A stretch of 64,000 bases of DNA from Parvibaculum sp040216885 (GTDB lineage: Bacteria; Pseudomonadota; Alphaproteobacteria; Parvibaculales; Parvibaculaceae): the NCBI GenBank assembly GCA_040216885.1, contig JAVJOG010000007.1:1-64000 (forward strand). Reading direction: 5' to 3'. Positions 36,421-45,283 of the stretch are shown here, piece after piece. Positions within the stretch are counted from its first letter, which is position 1; each line of letters starts with the position of its first letter. Below the pieces are notes generated by a model. That model was not told the origin of the DNA. It searched no databases and saw only the letters and a list, made by a program, of their open reading frames with translations. The translations under genes were made by a program, and so were the position numbers.

Positions 36421-36480
36421 ACCTCTTTAGCGGATTGTTTAACGTGGCCGCAAGCCGGTCGGCTCAAATCACCACGGTAT
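36421..36480 (-). promoter_or_regulatory. SAM-II riboswitch
   Basis: Read on the minus strand the sequence contains the conserved core CGTGGTGATTTG, then GCCG/CGGC, GGCTTGC, GCCACGTTAAACAA and GCTAAAGAGG. P1 forms between CGTGG and CCACG, and the 3' GCTAAAG supplies the pseudoknot strand. This matches the alphaproteobacterial SAM-II (metA) motif nearly base for base. It senses S-adenosylmethionine and lies directly upstream of metZ. Confidence 0.95.
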
Positions 36481-36587
36481 CGGCAGGCATTTAAGGGATG
36501 AGGGGCCCTCGCGTCAAGCCGGGGCTTCCCGGCGGCGGACGGGCGACCTATAACGGACACCCGGAGACGCCCCAATATGCAGGGACC

Positions 36588-37748
36588 ATGACCAAGCCGG
36601 CCGACGATCTCTTCCCTCATCGCGACGACGAGCCGCGCCGCCTCGGCGCCGGGCAGATGCACGCGACCGGTATCCTGCCGGCGCATGGCATCCAGACGCT
36701 GATCCGCGAAAAGGAAATCTGGGGCGCGGCCGAAATCGAACCGTCGCAGATCCAGCCGGCAAGCCTCGATCTGCGGCTGGGGCAGGTCGCCTATCGCCTG
36801 CGCGCGAGCTTTCTGCCCGGCCCCGACCGCGGCGTGATGGAGCGCGTCGAGGAACTGATGCTCCACAAGATCGACCTGCGCGAGGGCGCGGTGCTCGAAA
36901 CGGGCTGCGTCTACCTGGTGCCGCTGGTCGAGGCGCTGGCCTTGTCGGAACGCACCTCGGCCTCGGCCAATCCAAAAAGCTCGACCGGCCGCCTCGATGT
37001 CTTCACGCGGCTGATCGCCGATTTCGCGACCGAGTTCGACCGCGTGACCGCAGGCTACAAGGGCCATCTCTATCTCGAAATCAGCCCGCGCACTTTCCCG
37101 ATCCTGGTGCGCCCCGGCTCGCGGCTGGCGCAGATCCGGTTCCGCCGCGGTACGCATACCTGCACCGACGCCGAAATGAAGCGCCTGCACGAGGAACTGA
37201 AACTGGTCGATGGAGAGGCGGATATCGATGGCGGCATCGCGCTGACCGTCGATCTCGCGCCGGCCCGCGAGGGCGACATTGTCGGCTACCGCGCCCGGCG
37301 TCACTCGGGCGTCGTCGACATCGACAGCATCGGCGCCTACGATGTGCTCGATTTCTGGGACCCGCTGACCGCGCGCCCCGGCCGCAACAATCTTATTCTG
37401 GATCCGGATGAATTCTACATTCTGGCTTCGCGCGAGGCGCTGCACATCCCCGCGACGCATGCCGCCGAAATGGTGCCCTACGATCCGCTGGTCGGCGAGT
37501 TCCGCGTGCATTATGCGGGCTTCTTCGATCCGGGCTTCGGCGCGCGCGAGGCGGGCGGGGCAGGGAGCCGCATCGTCCTCGAAGTGCGCTCGCACGAGGT
37601 GCCCTTCATCCTCGAACACGGCCAGATCGTAGGCCGCTTCGTGCTCGAACGCCTGACAGACCGCCCGGCGCGGCTTTACGGCGCCGGCCTCGGCTCAAGT
37701 TACCAGCGCCAGGGGCTGAAGCTTTCAAAACATTTCAAGGCGTCCTGA
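36588..37748 (+). CDS. dcd: 2'-deoxycytidine 5'-triphosphate deaminase, double-length
   Basis: A 386-residue protein, about twice the size of E. coli Dcd, made of two dUTPase-fold units as in the alphaproteobacterial annotation of this enzyme. The first unit has IQPASLDLRLG and the active-site-like NPKSSTGRLDVFTRL; LEISPRTFPILVRPG follows. The second unit includes ILDPDEFYILASREAL, IPATHAAEMVPYDPLVGEFRVHYAGFFDPGFG and VPFILEHGQIVGRF. It supplies dUMP precursor from dCTP. The ATG at 36588 follows CAGGGACC. It is divergent from metZ. Confidence 0.9.
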   Translation: MTKPADDLFPHRDDEPRRLGAGQMHATGILPAHGIQTLIREKEIWGAAEIEPSQIQPASLDLRLGQVAYRLRASFLPGPDRGVMERVEELMLHKIDLREGAVLETGCVYLVPLVEALALSERTSASANPKSSTGRLDVFTRLIADFATEFDRVTAGYKGHLYLEISPRTFPILVRPGSRLAQIRFRRGTHTCTDAEMKRLHEELKLVDGEADIDGGIALTVDLAPAREGDIVGYRARRHSGVVDIDSIGAYDVLDFWDPLTARPGRNNLILDPDEFYILASREALHIPATHAAEMVPYDPLVGEFRVHYAGFFDPGFGAREAGGAGSRIVLEVRSHEVPFILEHGQIVGRFVLERLTDRPARLYGAGLGSSYQRQGLKLSKHFKAS

Positions 37749-37766
37749 ACGCCGAAGCGAGTTTCG

Positions 37767-38915
37767 ATGAGTCTTTCCAGGTGTCGTAATTTCAAGGACT
37801 TCCGCGCGCTCGCCCGCCGCCGCCTGCCATCCCCCATCTTTCACTACATCGACGGCGCGGCGGACGACGAGGTGACCTACCGGCGCAATACCGAAGCCTA
37901 CGAGAGCTGCGATCTCGTCCCCAGCGTGCTCGCCGGCGTCGAGACGGTCGATATGTCGACTACCATCTTCGGCAAGAAGCTCGCCATGCCGCTCTATTGC
38001 GCGCCGACGGCGCTGCAGCGGTTGTTCCACCCGGATGGCGAGCGGGCGGTGGCGCGGGCGGCGCAGAAATACGGCACCATGTTCGGCGTCTCCTCGCTCG
38101 GCACGGTGAGCGTCGAGGAAATCGGCGCGATGATCGACACGCCGAAAATGTTTCAGTTCTATTTCCACAAGGACCGCGGCCTCAACGACAGCATGATCGA
38201 GCGCGCCAGGGCCGCGCAGTTCGACGTGATGGCGCTCACCGTCGACACGATCACCGGCGGCAATCGCGAGCGCGACCTTCACACCGGATTCACGTCGCCG
38301 CCACGGCTCACCTTCAAGAGCCTGTTCAGCTTCGCCGCGCGGCCGCGCTGGGCGGTCAACTATCTGATCCATCCGAAAATGGAACTGCCGCACCTCCAGG
38401 AGCACGTGCAGGAGGGCACCAATCTTGCCACTTCGATCGGCAGCTATTTCTCCACCATGCTGGACCAGTCGATGAGCTGGAAGGATGCCGAGGCGATCCG
38501 TGCCAAATGGGGCGGGCATTTCGCGCTGAAAGGCGTGATGAGCGTCGCCGATGCCAAACGCGCCGTGGATATAGGCTGCACCGGCATCATGGTATCGAAC
38601 CATGGCGGGCGCCAGCTCGACGGTTCGCGCAGCCCGTTCGACCAGTTGGCCGAGATCGTCGATGCGGTGGGCGACAAGATCGACGTGATCTGCGAGGGCG
38701 GCATTCAGCGCGGCACCCATGTGCTTAAAGCGCTCTCGCTCGGCGCCAAGGCATGTTCGGGCGGGCGGCTCTATCTCTATGCGCTGGCGGCGGCAGGCCG
38801 GCCCGGCGTCGAGCGCGCGCTCGGCCTGATGCGCGAGGAGATCGAGCGCGACATGAAGCTGATGGGCTGTCGCAGCGTCGCCGATCTCAACCGCGGCAAT
38901 CTGCGCTTTCGCTAG
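37767..38915 (+). CDS. lldD: FMN-dependent alpha-hydroxy-acid dehydrogenase (L-lactate dehydrogenase-like)
   Basis: A 382-residue TIM-barrel FMN enzyme oxidising an L-2-hydroxy acid to the 2-keto acid. Present are IDGAADDEVTYRRNTEAYE, the FMN segment PTALQRLFHPDGE, the catalytic histidine/arginine in VSNHGGRQLDGSRSP, and the FMN phosphate region ICEGGIQRGTHVLKAL with GRLYLYALAAAG. The central loop FKSLFSFAARPRWAVNYLIHPKME could associate with membrane. Whether lactate is the substrate cannot be told. It overlaps the convergent radical SAM gene by 4 bp. Confidence 0.9.
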   Translation: MSLSRCRNFKDFRALARRRLPSPIFHYIDGAADDEVTYRRNTEAYESCDLVPSVLAGVETVDMSTTIFGKKLAMPLYCAPTALQRLFHPDGERAVARAAQKYGTMFGVSSLGTVSVEEIGAMIDTPKMFQFYFHKDRGLNDSMIERARAAQFDVMALTVDTITGGNRERDLHTGFTSPPRLTFKSLFSFAARPRWAVNYLIHPKMELPHLQEHVQEGTNLATSIGSYFSTMLDQSMSWKDAEAIRAKWGGHFALKGVMSVADAKRAVDIGCTGIMVSNHGGRQLDGSRSPFDQLAEIVDAVGDKIDVICEGGIQRGTHVLKALSLGAKACSGGRLYLYALAAAGRPGVERALGLMREEIERDMKLMGCRSVADLNRGNLRFR

Positions 38916-39844
38916 GCGGACGAACAGGAGGCGCCGCCGAGAACGCAGAATTTGGCGCAATGCCGGTGGTTGAGCTTTACCGGCTTCAGGCTTTCGGCAA
39001 GCGTTTCGCCCATCTCGAATTGCGGATCGTCGGGCAGTAGCGTGCAGGCGACGAAGACCGGTCGCGCCGCGCCCTTGCGTTTCACCACCATGCGGCTCGT
39101 CGCGCACATCATGTCGGCCGGATTCACATGCAATATGTCCCAGCATGAAGTCGTGATTTCCGGCACATCGGCGCGCTCGTCCATTTCCGGAAAGATGACG
39201 AGCGCCGCACGATCATCCGTATCGAGACGTATTCCGTCACACAAAAAAAGCGTCGCATAGCCCGCGCGGGCATCCGCTTCCGCTTCACCCGGCACCGCGC
39301 GCCCGGCAACCGCAATCGAAAATCCCTCATCCGCGAGCCAGCGCAGGCCGGCCATCGTCTTTGCAAAAGCGCCCGCTCCCCGCTCGGCATCGTGCAGCGC
39401 CTGTGTGTGATGGTCGAGGCTGACCCGCAGCGTTATGCGCTCGCCGTAGCGCGCCTTGAGGTCGAGAAGTTCGCGCTTTATCCCCGACCGCATCATCGGC
39501 TGCATGGCGTTGGTGAGGATCAGCACCCGATGGCCGCGCTCCAATGCATCCGCCGTCATGGTCAGGATGTCGGGGTTCATGAAGGGTTCGCCGCCCGTGA
39601 ATCCGATCTCGATAGCATCGGGCCCGATCATGTCGAAAACACGCGCCGCCTCCGCCGCCGTGATATAGACGAGGCGATCCTCGGTCGGGCTTGATCGGAT
39701 ATAGCAATTGGCGCATTCGATGTTGCAGAGCGTGCCGGTGTTGAGCCAGAGCGTCCGGAGTTCATGGAACGACACCCGCGCGCGGGCCTCGCCCTTCGCG
39801 GTGATGTCGGGATGGCTGAACTTGATCGGTGTGGCGTTGGTCAT
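38912..39844 (-). CDS. Radical SAM protein with C-terminal cysteine cluster
   Basis: A 310-residue radical SAM enzyme. The [4Fe-4S] motif C-x3-C-x2-C is Cys40, Cys44, Cys47 (TLCNIECANCY), followed by the SAM-binding GFTGGEPFMNP. The C-terminal half has extra cysteines in SCWDIL, MMCATS and VACTLL, and a terminal HRHCAKFCVLGGASC (Cys296, 300, 307), which could ligate an auxiliary cluster. The layout recalls SPASM/Twitch enzymes and MoaA-like folds, but no substrate or partner is encoded nearby. The ATG at 39844 is the start; it shares four bases with the convergent lldD end. Confidence 0.85.
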   Translation of the reverse strand: MTNATPIKFSHPDITAKGEARARVSFHELRTLWLNTGTLCNIECANCYIRSSPTEDRLVYITAAEAARVFDMIGPDAIEIGFTGGEPFMNPDILTMTADALERGHRVLILTNAMQPMMRSGIKRELLDLKARYGERITLRVSLDHHTQALHDAERGAGAFAKTMAGLRWLADEGFSIAVAGRAVPGEAEADARAGYATLFLCDGIRLDTDDRAALVIFPEMDERADVPEITTSCWDILHVNPADMMCATSRMVVKRKGAARPVFVACTLLPDDPQFEMGETLAESLKPVKLNHRHCAKFCVLGGASCSSA

Positions 39845-39916
39845 GGCGCGAGCCTAGCACGGGGCCCCACCTCACTTCCGCTCACGATCCCGCGATTTTC
39901 GGTACTTTTCCGGGCC

Positions 39917-39945
39917 TTTTCGCGCAGCCGCGCCCATGCTAGAAC
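39917..39945 (+). promoter_or_regulatory. Putative promoter of the tRNA-Gly gene
   Basis: TTTTCG and TAGAAC are separated by 17 bp, with a TGC extended -10 feature, ending 9 bp before the tRNA 5' end. A moderate sigma-70 match in the correct place. Confidence 0.5.
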
Positions 39946-39954
39946 CGCCCTCGC

Positions 39955-40028
39955 GCGGGTGTAGCTCAATGGCAGAGCAGAAGCTTCCCAAGCTTACGAC
40001 GAGGGTTCGATTCCCTTCACCCGCTCCA
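39955..40028 (+). tRNA. tRNA-Gly (anticodon CCC)
   Basis: A complete cloverleaf of 74 nt with encoded CCA. Acceptor arms GCGGGTG/CACCCGC pair fully, the D-arm is GCTC/GAGC, the anticodon loop is TTCCCAA giving CCC, and the T-arm contains GGTTCGATTCC. The outermost anticodon-stem pair (G27-A43) is a mismatch. It reads GGG glycine codons. Confidence 0.96.
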
Positions 40029-40127
40029 GTTCCCCGCCGCAGTTCGGTTCGCCGGCATGGCCCATATGGGTCATGCGCCGGTCCCGGCGCCGCGCCATCC
40101 TGCGGGTCTCAAACGCTGATTTCCAGG

Positions 40128-40232
40128 ATGGAAAACATGCCGATCGCACGACACCACGCCGCCGGCGCGCTGGGCCTTCTTCTCGGCCTGGTTCTTTTCG
40201 CGACGATTACGCTGAGCTCGGTTCTGGTCTAG
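40128..40232 (+). CDS. Possible small single-helix membrane protein (34 aa)
   Basis: A 34-codon ORF starting ATG at 40128 (alternative ATG 40137, behind AGGATGG). After a short basic start (MPIARHHA) it is almost one hydrophobic helix, GALGLLLGLVLFATITLSSV. It follows the tRNA by 100 bp and overlaps the convergent DUF4412-like gene by four bases. Composition suits a small membrane protein, but a chance ORF cannot be excluded. Confidence 0.4.
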   Translation: MENMPIARHHAAGALGLLLGLVLFATITLSSVLV

Positions 40233-40825
40233 CGGGGGACCGCCGGCGGCGCCCCGCCGGCCGGCATTTTCGTTGCCGTCACGCCGTCGGGCAGGCGAAA
40301 CAGCTTCGCGTCCTGTGCGCCACGCTGAAGTTCGCTCAGCGCCATCGAGAACTTCCCGTCGGCGCTTGCGCCCTCGGCCTTCACCGGGATGCCGTCGCGC
40401 GTCAGCCAGACGAAAACGGTTGCCGCATTTTCCGCGCGGTCGATGCGGTACTTGGTCGTCCGCTCTCCCTCTACGGTTTCCTTGCCCAGTTCTTCAGCCT
40501 CGATGCCCTCATCGTATATCTCGCCGATCCCGTAATCGGCGACGTCGTCCATGTTCATTTCCATCGCCATGCCCATGTCCGGCATATACATCACCATCTT
40601 CTTCTCGCCGGGCAGCAGGATCGTCACCTGCCGCACACCTTGCATCGTCGTTTCCCAGCGCTCATTGCCGCGGTCGTAATAGACTTTGCCGTTCATCGTT
40701 ACGCCCTGCGCCTCGACCACGCGCATCGCGCTGTATGCCGTGTCCGGCGGCGTGAGAGTTGCGGCGAAGACGGGCTGGAGCGAGACGGCTGCGGTGAAGA
40801 GCGCGGTGAACAGAATCGATCGCAC
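40229..40825 (-). CDS. Exported DUF4412-like protein
   Basis: A 198-residue periplasmic protein. The signal peptide is MRSILFTALFTAAVSLQPVFA (residues ~1-20). The mature region is beta-rich and resembles LolA/DUF4412 proteins: GKVYYDRGNERWETTM, VTILLPGEKKMVMYMPD, a Met-rich MGMAMEMNMDD stretch, and VWLTRDGIPVKAEG. The start is GTG at 40825 with GAGAGGAT 7 nt upstream; the longer upstream frame is not plausible. The Met-rich strip might bind a metal or hydrophobic ligand, which is speculation. Confidence 0.72.
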   Translation of the reverse strand: MRSILFTALFTAAVSLQPVFAATLTPPDTAYSAMRVVEAQGVTMNGKVYYDRGNERWETTMQGVRQVTILLPGEKKMVMYMPDMGMAMEMNMDDVADYGIGEIYDEGIEAEELGKETVEGERTTKYRIDRAENAATVFVWLTRDGIPVKAEGASADGKFSMALSELQRGAQDAKLFRLPDGVTATKMPAGGAPPAVPR

Positions 40826-41056
40826 GGCAAATCCTCTCTGAATCCCGGTTTGCAGGTGAGGGCCGCCAAGGCTAGCTCGTTTCGGCCGTCGGCGAAACGC
40901 CGGCGAATACGGCGGCGTTTGCGGGTTGGCCCGGCTGGCGAGCTGTGCAATGCTTGCCTCGAAATCACATAACCAGCCCGGTGCCCCCGCAGCGCGTTTC
41001 TTCGCTGCTCCACAATTCATTTGCGCATTCCAGAGCGAACCAAGAGGAAGCTGGCC

Positions 41057-43042
41057 ATGGCAGGCAGGGACTCCAGCAAGGAAAAGTCTCGTTTCTTTGA
41101 GGCGAATGTCCCCGTATTTTTCGGCTCCGTCGCGCTGATCGTCGCCGCGCTCGCCCTGGTGACGCGAGATCCGGCGAACGCAGAGGCGATTCTAGTTTCC
41201 GTTCAGTCCTGGATCGTGCACGAGATGGGCTGGTTCTATGTCGCCTCGGTCGCGATATTTCTTCTCTTCGCCGCCGGCGTCGCCATGTCTTCCGTCGCGA
41301 CGATCAAACTCGGGCCCGACGATTCCGAACCCGATTTTTCGACGCGCTCCTGGTTTGCAATGCTGTTCAGCGCCGGCATGGGCATCGGCATCATGTTCTA
41401 CGGCGTTGCCGAGCCGGTGCTGCATTTCGCGGCACCGCCGGTCGGCGAGGGCGGTACGGTCGATGCGGCACGCAAGGCGATGCAGCTATCCTTCTTCCAT
41501 TGGGGACTGCATGCCTGGGCGATCTACGCTGTGATGGGCCTTGCGCTCGCTTATTTTTCTTTTAGGCGCGGCTTGCCGCTCAGCGTACGTTCCGCGCTCT
41601 ATCCGATGATCGGCGACCGGATTCACGGCTGGATGGGGCACGTCGTCGACACCTTCGCGGTCTTCGGCACGATGTTCGGCGTGGCAACGTCGCTTGGTCT
41701 CGGGGTCATGCAGATCAATGCCGGCCTCAACTATCTATTCGGCGTCGAGATCGACGTGACGGTGCAACTTGCGCTGATCGCCGGTATTACGCTGCTCGCC
41801 ACCGGCTCCGTCGTCTCCGGCATCAACGCCGGTATCCGCCGTCTGTCGGAACTCAATCTCGTGCTGGCACTTGCACTGATGCTGTTTGTGCTTTTGGCCG
41901 GACCCACGGTCTTCCTGCTGCAGGCGTTGATGCAGAACACTGGCGCCTATCTCAGCGACATCGTCGGCAAGACGTTCACGCTCTATGCCTACCAGCCGAA
42001 CGAGTGGATCGGCGGCTGGACGCTGTTTTACTGGGGCTGGTGGATTTCCTGGTCGCCGTTTGTCGGCATGTTCATCGCTCGTGTTTCGCGCGGACGGACG
42101 ATCCGCGAATTCATCATCGGCGTGCTCTTCGTGCCGTCTGGATTCACCTTTCTCTGGTTCACGGTGTTCGGCAACACGGCACTCGCGATGCAGCTCGACG
42201 GCACGGCGCAAATGGTCGAGGCGGTGCAGGCCGATGTTGCAGTCGCGCTCTTCCAGTTCCTTACGCATCTGCCCTTTGCCGGCATTTCGATGACGCTGGC
42301 AACGCTTCTGGTCGTCACTTTCTTCGTCACTTCGTCGGACTCAGGCAGCCTCGTGATCGACATCATCACATCCGGCGGCGAACCGGAACCGCCGGTGTGG
42401 CAGCGCGTCTTCTGGGCATTGATGGAAGGCGCCGTCGCGGCGATATTACTGCTGGCCGGCGGCCTTGTCGCGCTGCAGACGGGGGCGATCGCAAGCGGCC
42501 TGCCCCTCGCCGCCATTATGCTGGTGGTCTGTTATGGCCTCTTTGCCGCGCTTCGCCTCGAAACGCGGCGCCAGCAAAGCCTGCAATCGGTGACGGCCGT
42601 GACAGCCGGTCATCCGGCCATGCCGTGGCGTCAACGGCTCGGCGTGCTTCTTCACATGCCGACCAGGGAGCGGGCACTCAGTTTTATGCGGGAAACGGTT
42701 ACGCCCGCGCTCCAGGATGTCGCGGAGGAAATTCGCGGTCGGGGAATGCAGACCGAAGTGACCGTTTCCGAACGCGAGGTCCTCCTCATTGTCGAGCACG
42801 GCAGTGACGATGAATTTCACTACGGGGTTGCTCTGCGCAGTGTGCCCGTGCCGAGCTTCGCCCTCACGGCCCTCGAAGGCGAACGCGAAGGCCCGGACCG
42901 GACATGGCGGGCCGAGGTCGCCTTGCGCGACGGCGGCCAGCGCTACGACATTCTGGGCTACACCAAGGAACAGGTGATCGCGGATTTGCTGGGCCAGTAT
43001 GAGCGCCACATGCACTATCTGCACATGCAATCGGCTGTGTAG
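41057..43042 (+). CDS. BCCT-family transporter (choline/betaine-type)
   Basis: A 661-residue transporter of the betaine-carnitine-choline family with 12 helices. The family signature in helix 8 is present (GWTLFYWGWWISWSPFVGMFIARVSRGRT, rich in Trp), along with MGIGIMFYGVAEPV (substrate helix 3) and FVTSSDSGSLV. A long cytoplasmic C-terminal domain (~residues 510-661) resembles that of BetT-like members, which regulates activity by osmolarity. The ATG at 41057 follows AAGAGGAAG. The substrate is probably a quaternary ammonium compound; uptake may be proton- or sodium-driven. Confidence 0.92.
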   Translation: MAGRDSSKEKSRFFEANVPVFFGSVALIVAALALVTRDPANAEAILVSVQSWIVHEMGWFYVASVAIFLLFAAGVAMSSVATIKLGPDDSEPDFSTRSWFAMLFSAGMGIGIMFYGVAEPVLHFAAPPVGEGGTVDAARKAMQLSFFHWGLHAWAIYAVMGLALAYFSFRRGLPLSVRSALYPMIGDRIHGWMGHVVDTFAVFGTMFGVATSLGLGVMQINAGLNYLFGVEIDVTVQLALIAGITLLATGSVVSGINAGIRRLSELNLVLALALMLFVLLAGPTVFLLQALMQNTGAYLSDIVGKTFTLYAYQPNEWIGGWTLFYWGWWISWSPFVGMFIARVSRGRTIREFIIGVLFVPSGFTFLWFTVFGNTALAMQLDGTAQMVEAVQADVAVALFQFLTHLPFAGISMTLATLLVVTFFVTSSDSGSLVIDIITSGGEPEPPVWQRVFWALMEGAVAAILLLAGGLVALQTGAIASGLPLAAIMLVVCYGLFAALRLETRRQQSLQSVTAVTAGHPAMPWRQRLGVLLHMPTRERALSFMRETVTPALQDVAEEIRGRGMQTEVTVSEREVLLIVEHGSDDEFHYGVALRSVPVPSFALTALEGEREGPDRTWRAEVALRDGGQRYDILGYTKEQVIADLLGQYERHMHYLHMQSAV

Positions 43043-43116
43043 CGAAAGCGGGTGGTGCAGGCTCGGGACGACCGCGCTATAAGCAGTTGCCGAACGCCGG
43101 AGCCCTGCGAGCCGCC

Positions 43117-44643
43117 ATGAGCCTCTCCCTCTACACGCTGATCGAAGCTTCCTTCCCCGATGACCGGACACGTCTCGCCCTTGAGGCGCCGGGGCGTGCC
43201 CGCGGGCCGCGCGACTGGTCCTTCGACCGGCTGTCCGCCTATGCCGCGCGCTACGCGGCGTTGTTCACGCAGCTTGGTCTGAAGCCCGGCGACCGCGTTG
43301 CCCTGCAGGTCGAGAAGTCGCCCGAGGCTCTGGTGATCTATCTGGCCTGCTTGCGCGGCGGCTTCGTGTTCCTCCCCATGAACACCGCCTATCGCATCGA
43401 GGAGGTCGACTATCTTGTCGGCGATGCCGCGCCGGCGCTGATCGTTTGCGACCCTGCGGTTGAGGCCGCCATTGGCGACATCGCGTCGCGCCGCGGCGTG
43501 CCGCATGTGCTGACGCTTGATGCCGACGCGACCGGCAGTTTCATCGATGCGGTCGCGACGGTTGCGGATCCCGTTCGCCCGGCCACCTGCGGCGCAGACG
43601 ATCTCGCGGTCATTCTCTATACGTCGGGAACCACCGGAAAGCCGAAAGGCGCGATGCTGTCACATGGCAATCTCGCGGCCAACGGGATGGCGCTGCGCGA
43701 CGCCTGGCGCTTCACCGATGCCGACGTGCTGTTGCACGCCCTGCCGATTTTTCACGCGCACGGGCTTTTCGTTGCCTGTCATTGTGCGCTTCTCTCGGGC
43801 GCGAAGATGATCTGGCGCCAGAAATTCGACCGTGCGGATGTGATCGCCTTGCTGCCGCGCGCCACCGCCTTCATGGGTGTGCCGACCTTCTATACGCGCC
43901 TGCTCGCCGGTGACGATTTCAATGCGCCGCTGGTCGGCCATATGCGCCTGTTCACCTCCGGTTCAGCGCCGCTTCTCACCGAAACCTTCGAGGAGTTCCG
44001 GGTCCGCACCGGTCATGCGATTCTCGAGCGCTATGGCATGACCGAAACCGGCATGAACACATCGAACCCCTATGACGGCGAGCGCCGGGCCGGCACGGTG
44101 GGGTTCCCGCTACCGGATGTCGAGCTGCGCGTGACGGACGAGGAAGGCATGCCGCGCGCAACCGGCGAGATTGGCGGTCTCGAGGTGCGCGGCCCCAACG
44201 TCTTCGCCGGCTATTGGCGGATGCCCGAAAAATCGGCGGCCGAGTTTGCAGATGGCGGCTGGTTCAGGACAGGCGACATCGCAATGATCGATGCCGACGG
44301 CTATGTGCATCTGGTCGGCCGTGCCAAGGATCTCATCATCTCGGGCGGCTTCAACGTCTATCCGAAGGAGATCGAGGAATTGATCGACGACATGCCGGAG
44401 GTTCTGGAATCGGCGATCGTCGGCGTACCGCATCCCGATTTCGGTGAAGCGGGCGTTGCGGTGGTCGTGCTGCGCGAAGGCGCGACGCTCGACGAGGCGA
44501 CGCTGGTTGCGCGGTTGAAAGAGAAAATCGCCAACTACAAGGTTCCGAAGCGAGCCTTCTTCGTCGAAAGACTGCCACGCAACACCATGGGCAAGGTCCA
44601 GAAGAATCTGCTGCGTGTGGACTACAAAGCCGCTTGCGCTTGA
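43117..44643 (+). CDS. Malonyl-CoA synthetase-like acyl-CoA ligase
   Basis: A 508-residue ANL ligase closest in style to MatB, which makes malonyl-CoA from malonate. The P-loop motif is ILYTSGTTGKPKGAMLSHGNL, followed by HALPIFHAHGLFVACH, the adenine motif ERYGMTETGMN, GWFRTGDIA, LIISGGFNVYPKEIEE and the catalytic lysine in TMGKVQKNLLR. RHIGRTVGFPLP-type context (RRAGTVGFPLPDV) is MatB-like. The ATG at 43117 fits the domain, though its ribosome site is weak. Other short-chain acids remain possible. Confidence 0.85.
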   Translation: MSLSLYTLIEASFPDDRTRLALEAPGRARGPRDWSFDRLSAYAARYAALFTQLGLKPGDRVALQVEKSPEALVIYLACLRGGFVFLPMNTAYRIEEVDYLVGDAAPALIVCDPAVEAAIGDIASRRGVPHVLTLDADATGSFIDAVATVADPVRPATCGADDLAVILYTSGTTGKPKGAMLSHGNLAANGMALRDAWRFTDADVLLHALPIFHAHGLFVACHCALLSGAKMIWRQKFDRADVIALLPRATAFMGVPTFYTRLLAGDDFNAPLVGHMRLFTSGSAPLLTETFEEFRVRTGHAILERYGMTETGMNTSNPYDGERRAGTVGFPLPDVELRVTDEEGMPRATGEIGGLEVRGPNVFAGYWRMPEKSAAEFADGGWFRTGDIAMIDADGYVHLVGRAKDLIISGGFNVYPKEIEELIDDMPEVLESAIVGVPHPDFGEAGVAVVVLREGATLDEATLVARLKEKIANYKVPKRAFFVERLPRNTMGKVQKNLLRVDYKAACA

Positions 44644-44646
44644 GCG

Positions 44647-45177
44647 TCAGCTTTTGCGGTCGCTCTCGCGCCGTTTGACCGGCGCCTTGCCGTCGCGGCG
44701 GCGGCGGTCGGGTCCGGTGAACTCGGCTGAGCGCACAATCGCGCGGGGTCGGGTCAGAACGGTCTCGATGCGGGCGATCAGTTGCTGCGCCGAGAAAGGC
44801 TTCGACAGAATCTCCGTAACGCCGGCATCCCGCGCGGCGATGATCGCGCCGCGCTCGCGCATCTCGGTCACATGGATGACCGGAATGGTGCTGAGTTCGT
44901 CTTCGTCGGCGGTACGAATGGCGCGCACGACGGAGAGCCCGTCGAGCGGCGGTTCGAGATCGTCCATGATCGCCAGATCGACCTTGCCACGCATCAGTGC
45001 CGCCAGCGCTTCTTCGCCGGAGCGGACGCTGCTGATGTTGCGGACGCCGAGGCTCGACAGAATGCCGCGCAGCAGGTTGGCCATGTATTGAGTGTCTTCG
45101 ACGATCAGTACGCCCAGTTGCGCGTATCTTTCGGGACTGAGGGTCTTGATTTCCGGTGCCGTGTTGTCCTGCGCCAT
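44647..45177 (-). CDS. Single receiver-domain response regulator
   Basis: A 176-residue CheY-like protein with a ~20-residue N-terminal tail and a basic C-terminal tail (TGPDRRRRDGKAPVKRRES). The acidic pocket is in LIVEDTQ, the phospho-acceptor Asp in LAIMDDLEPPLDG, the Thr in IHVTEM and the Lys in LSKPFS. There is no output domain. It is transcribed in the same direction as the upstream glycosyltransferase gene, ~100 bp apart, suggesting a link to polysaccharide or surface control. Confidence 0.88.
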   Translation of the reverse strand: MAQDNTAPEIKTLSPERYAQLGVLIVEDTQYMANLLRGILSSLGVRNISSVRSGEEALAALMRGKVDLAIMDDLEPPLDGLSVVRAIRTADEDELSTIPVIHVTEMRERGAIIAARDAGVTEILSKPFSAQQLIARIETVLTRPRAIVRSAEFTGPDRRRRDGKAPVKRRESDRKS

Positions 45178-45263
45178 ATTCGTCTCTCGTTCGCCACCCG
45201 CCGCTGCCCGGCGCTGATCCTGACTATGGCCGAAACTCTTTATCGATTCGTTAGTGAGGTCCG

Positions 45264-45283
45264 CCTGAAAAGGCCCTTTCAGG
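45264..45283 (-). terminator. Stem-loop at the end of the glycosyltransferase gene
   Basis: CCTGAAA and TTTCAGG form a 7-bp stem with a 6-nt loop that overlaps the stop codon. The stem is short and no clear U-run follows, so termination may be partial. Confidence 0.4.

Noticed and set aside
36588..37748. Double-length dCTP deaminase as a novel fusion
   Set aside because: The ~370-390-residue form is the normal annotation in Alphaproteobacteria.
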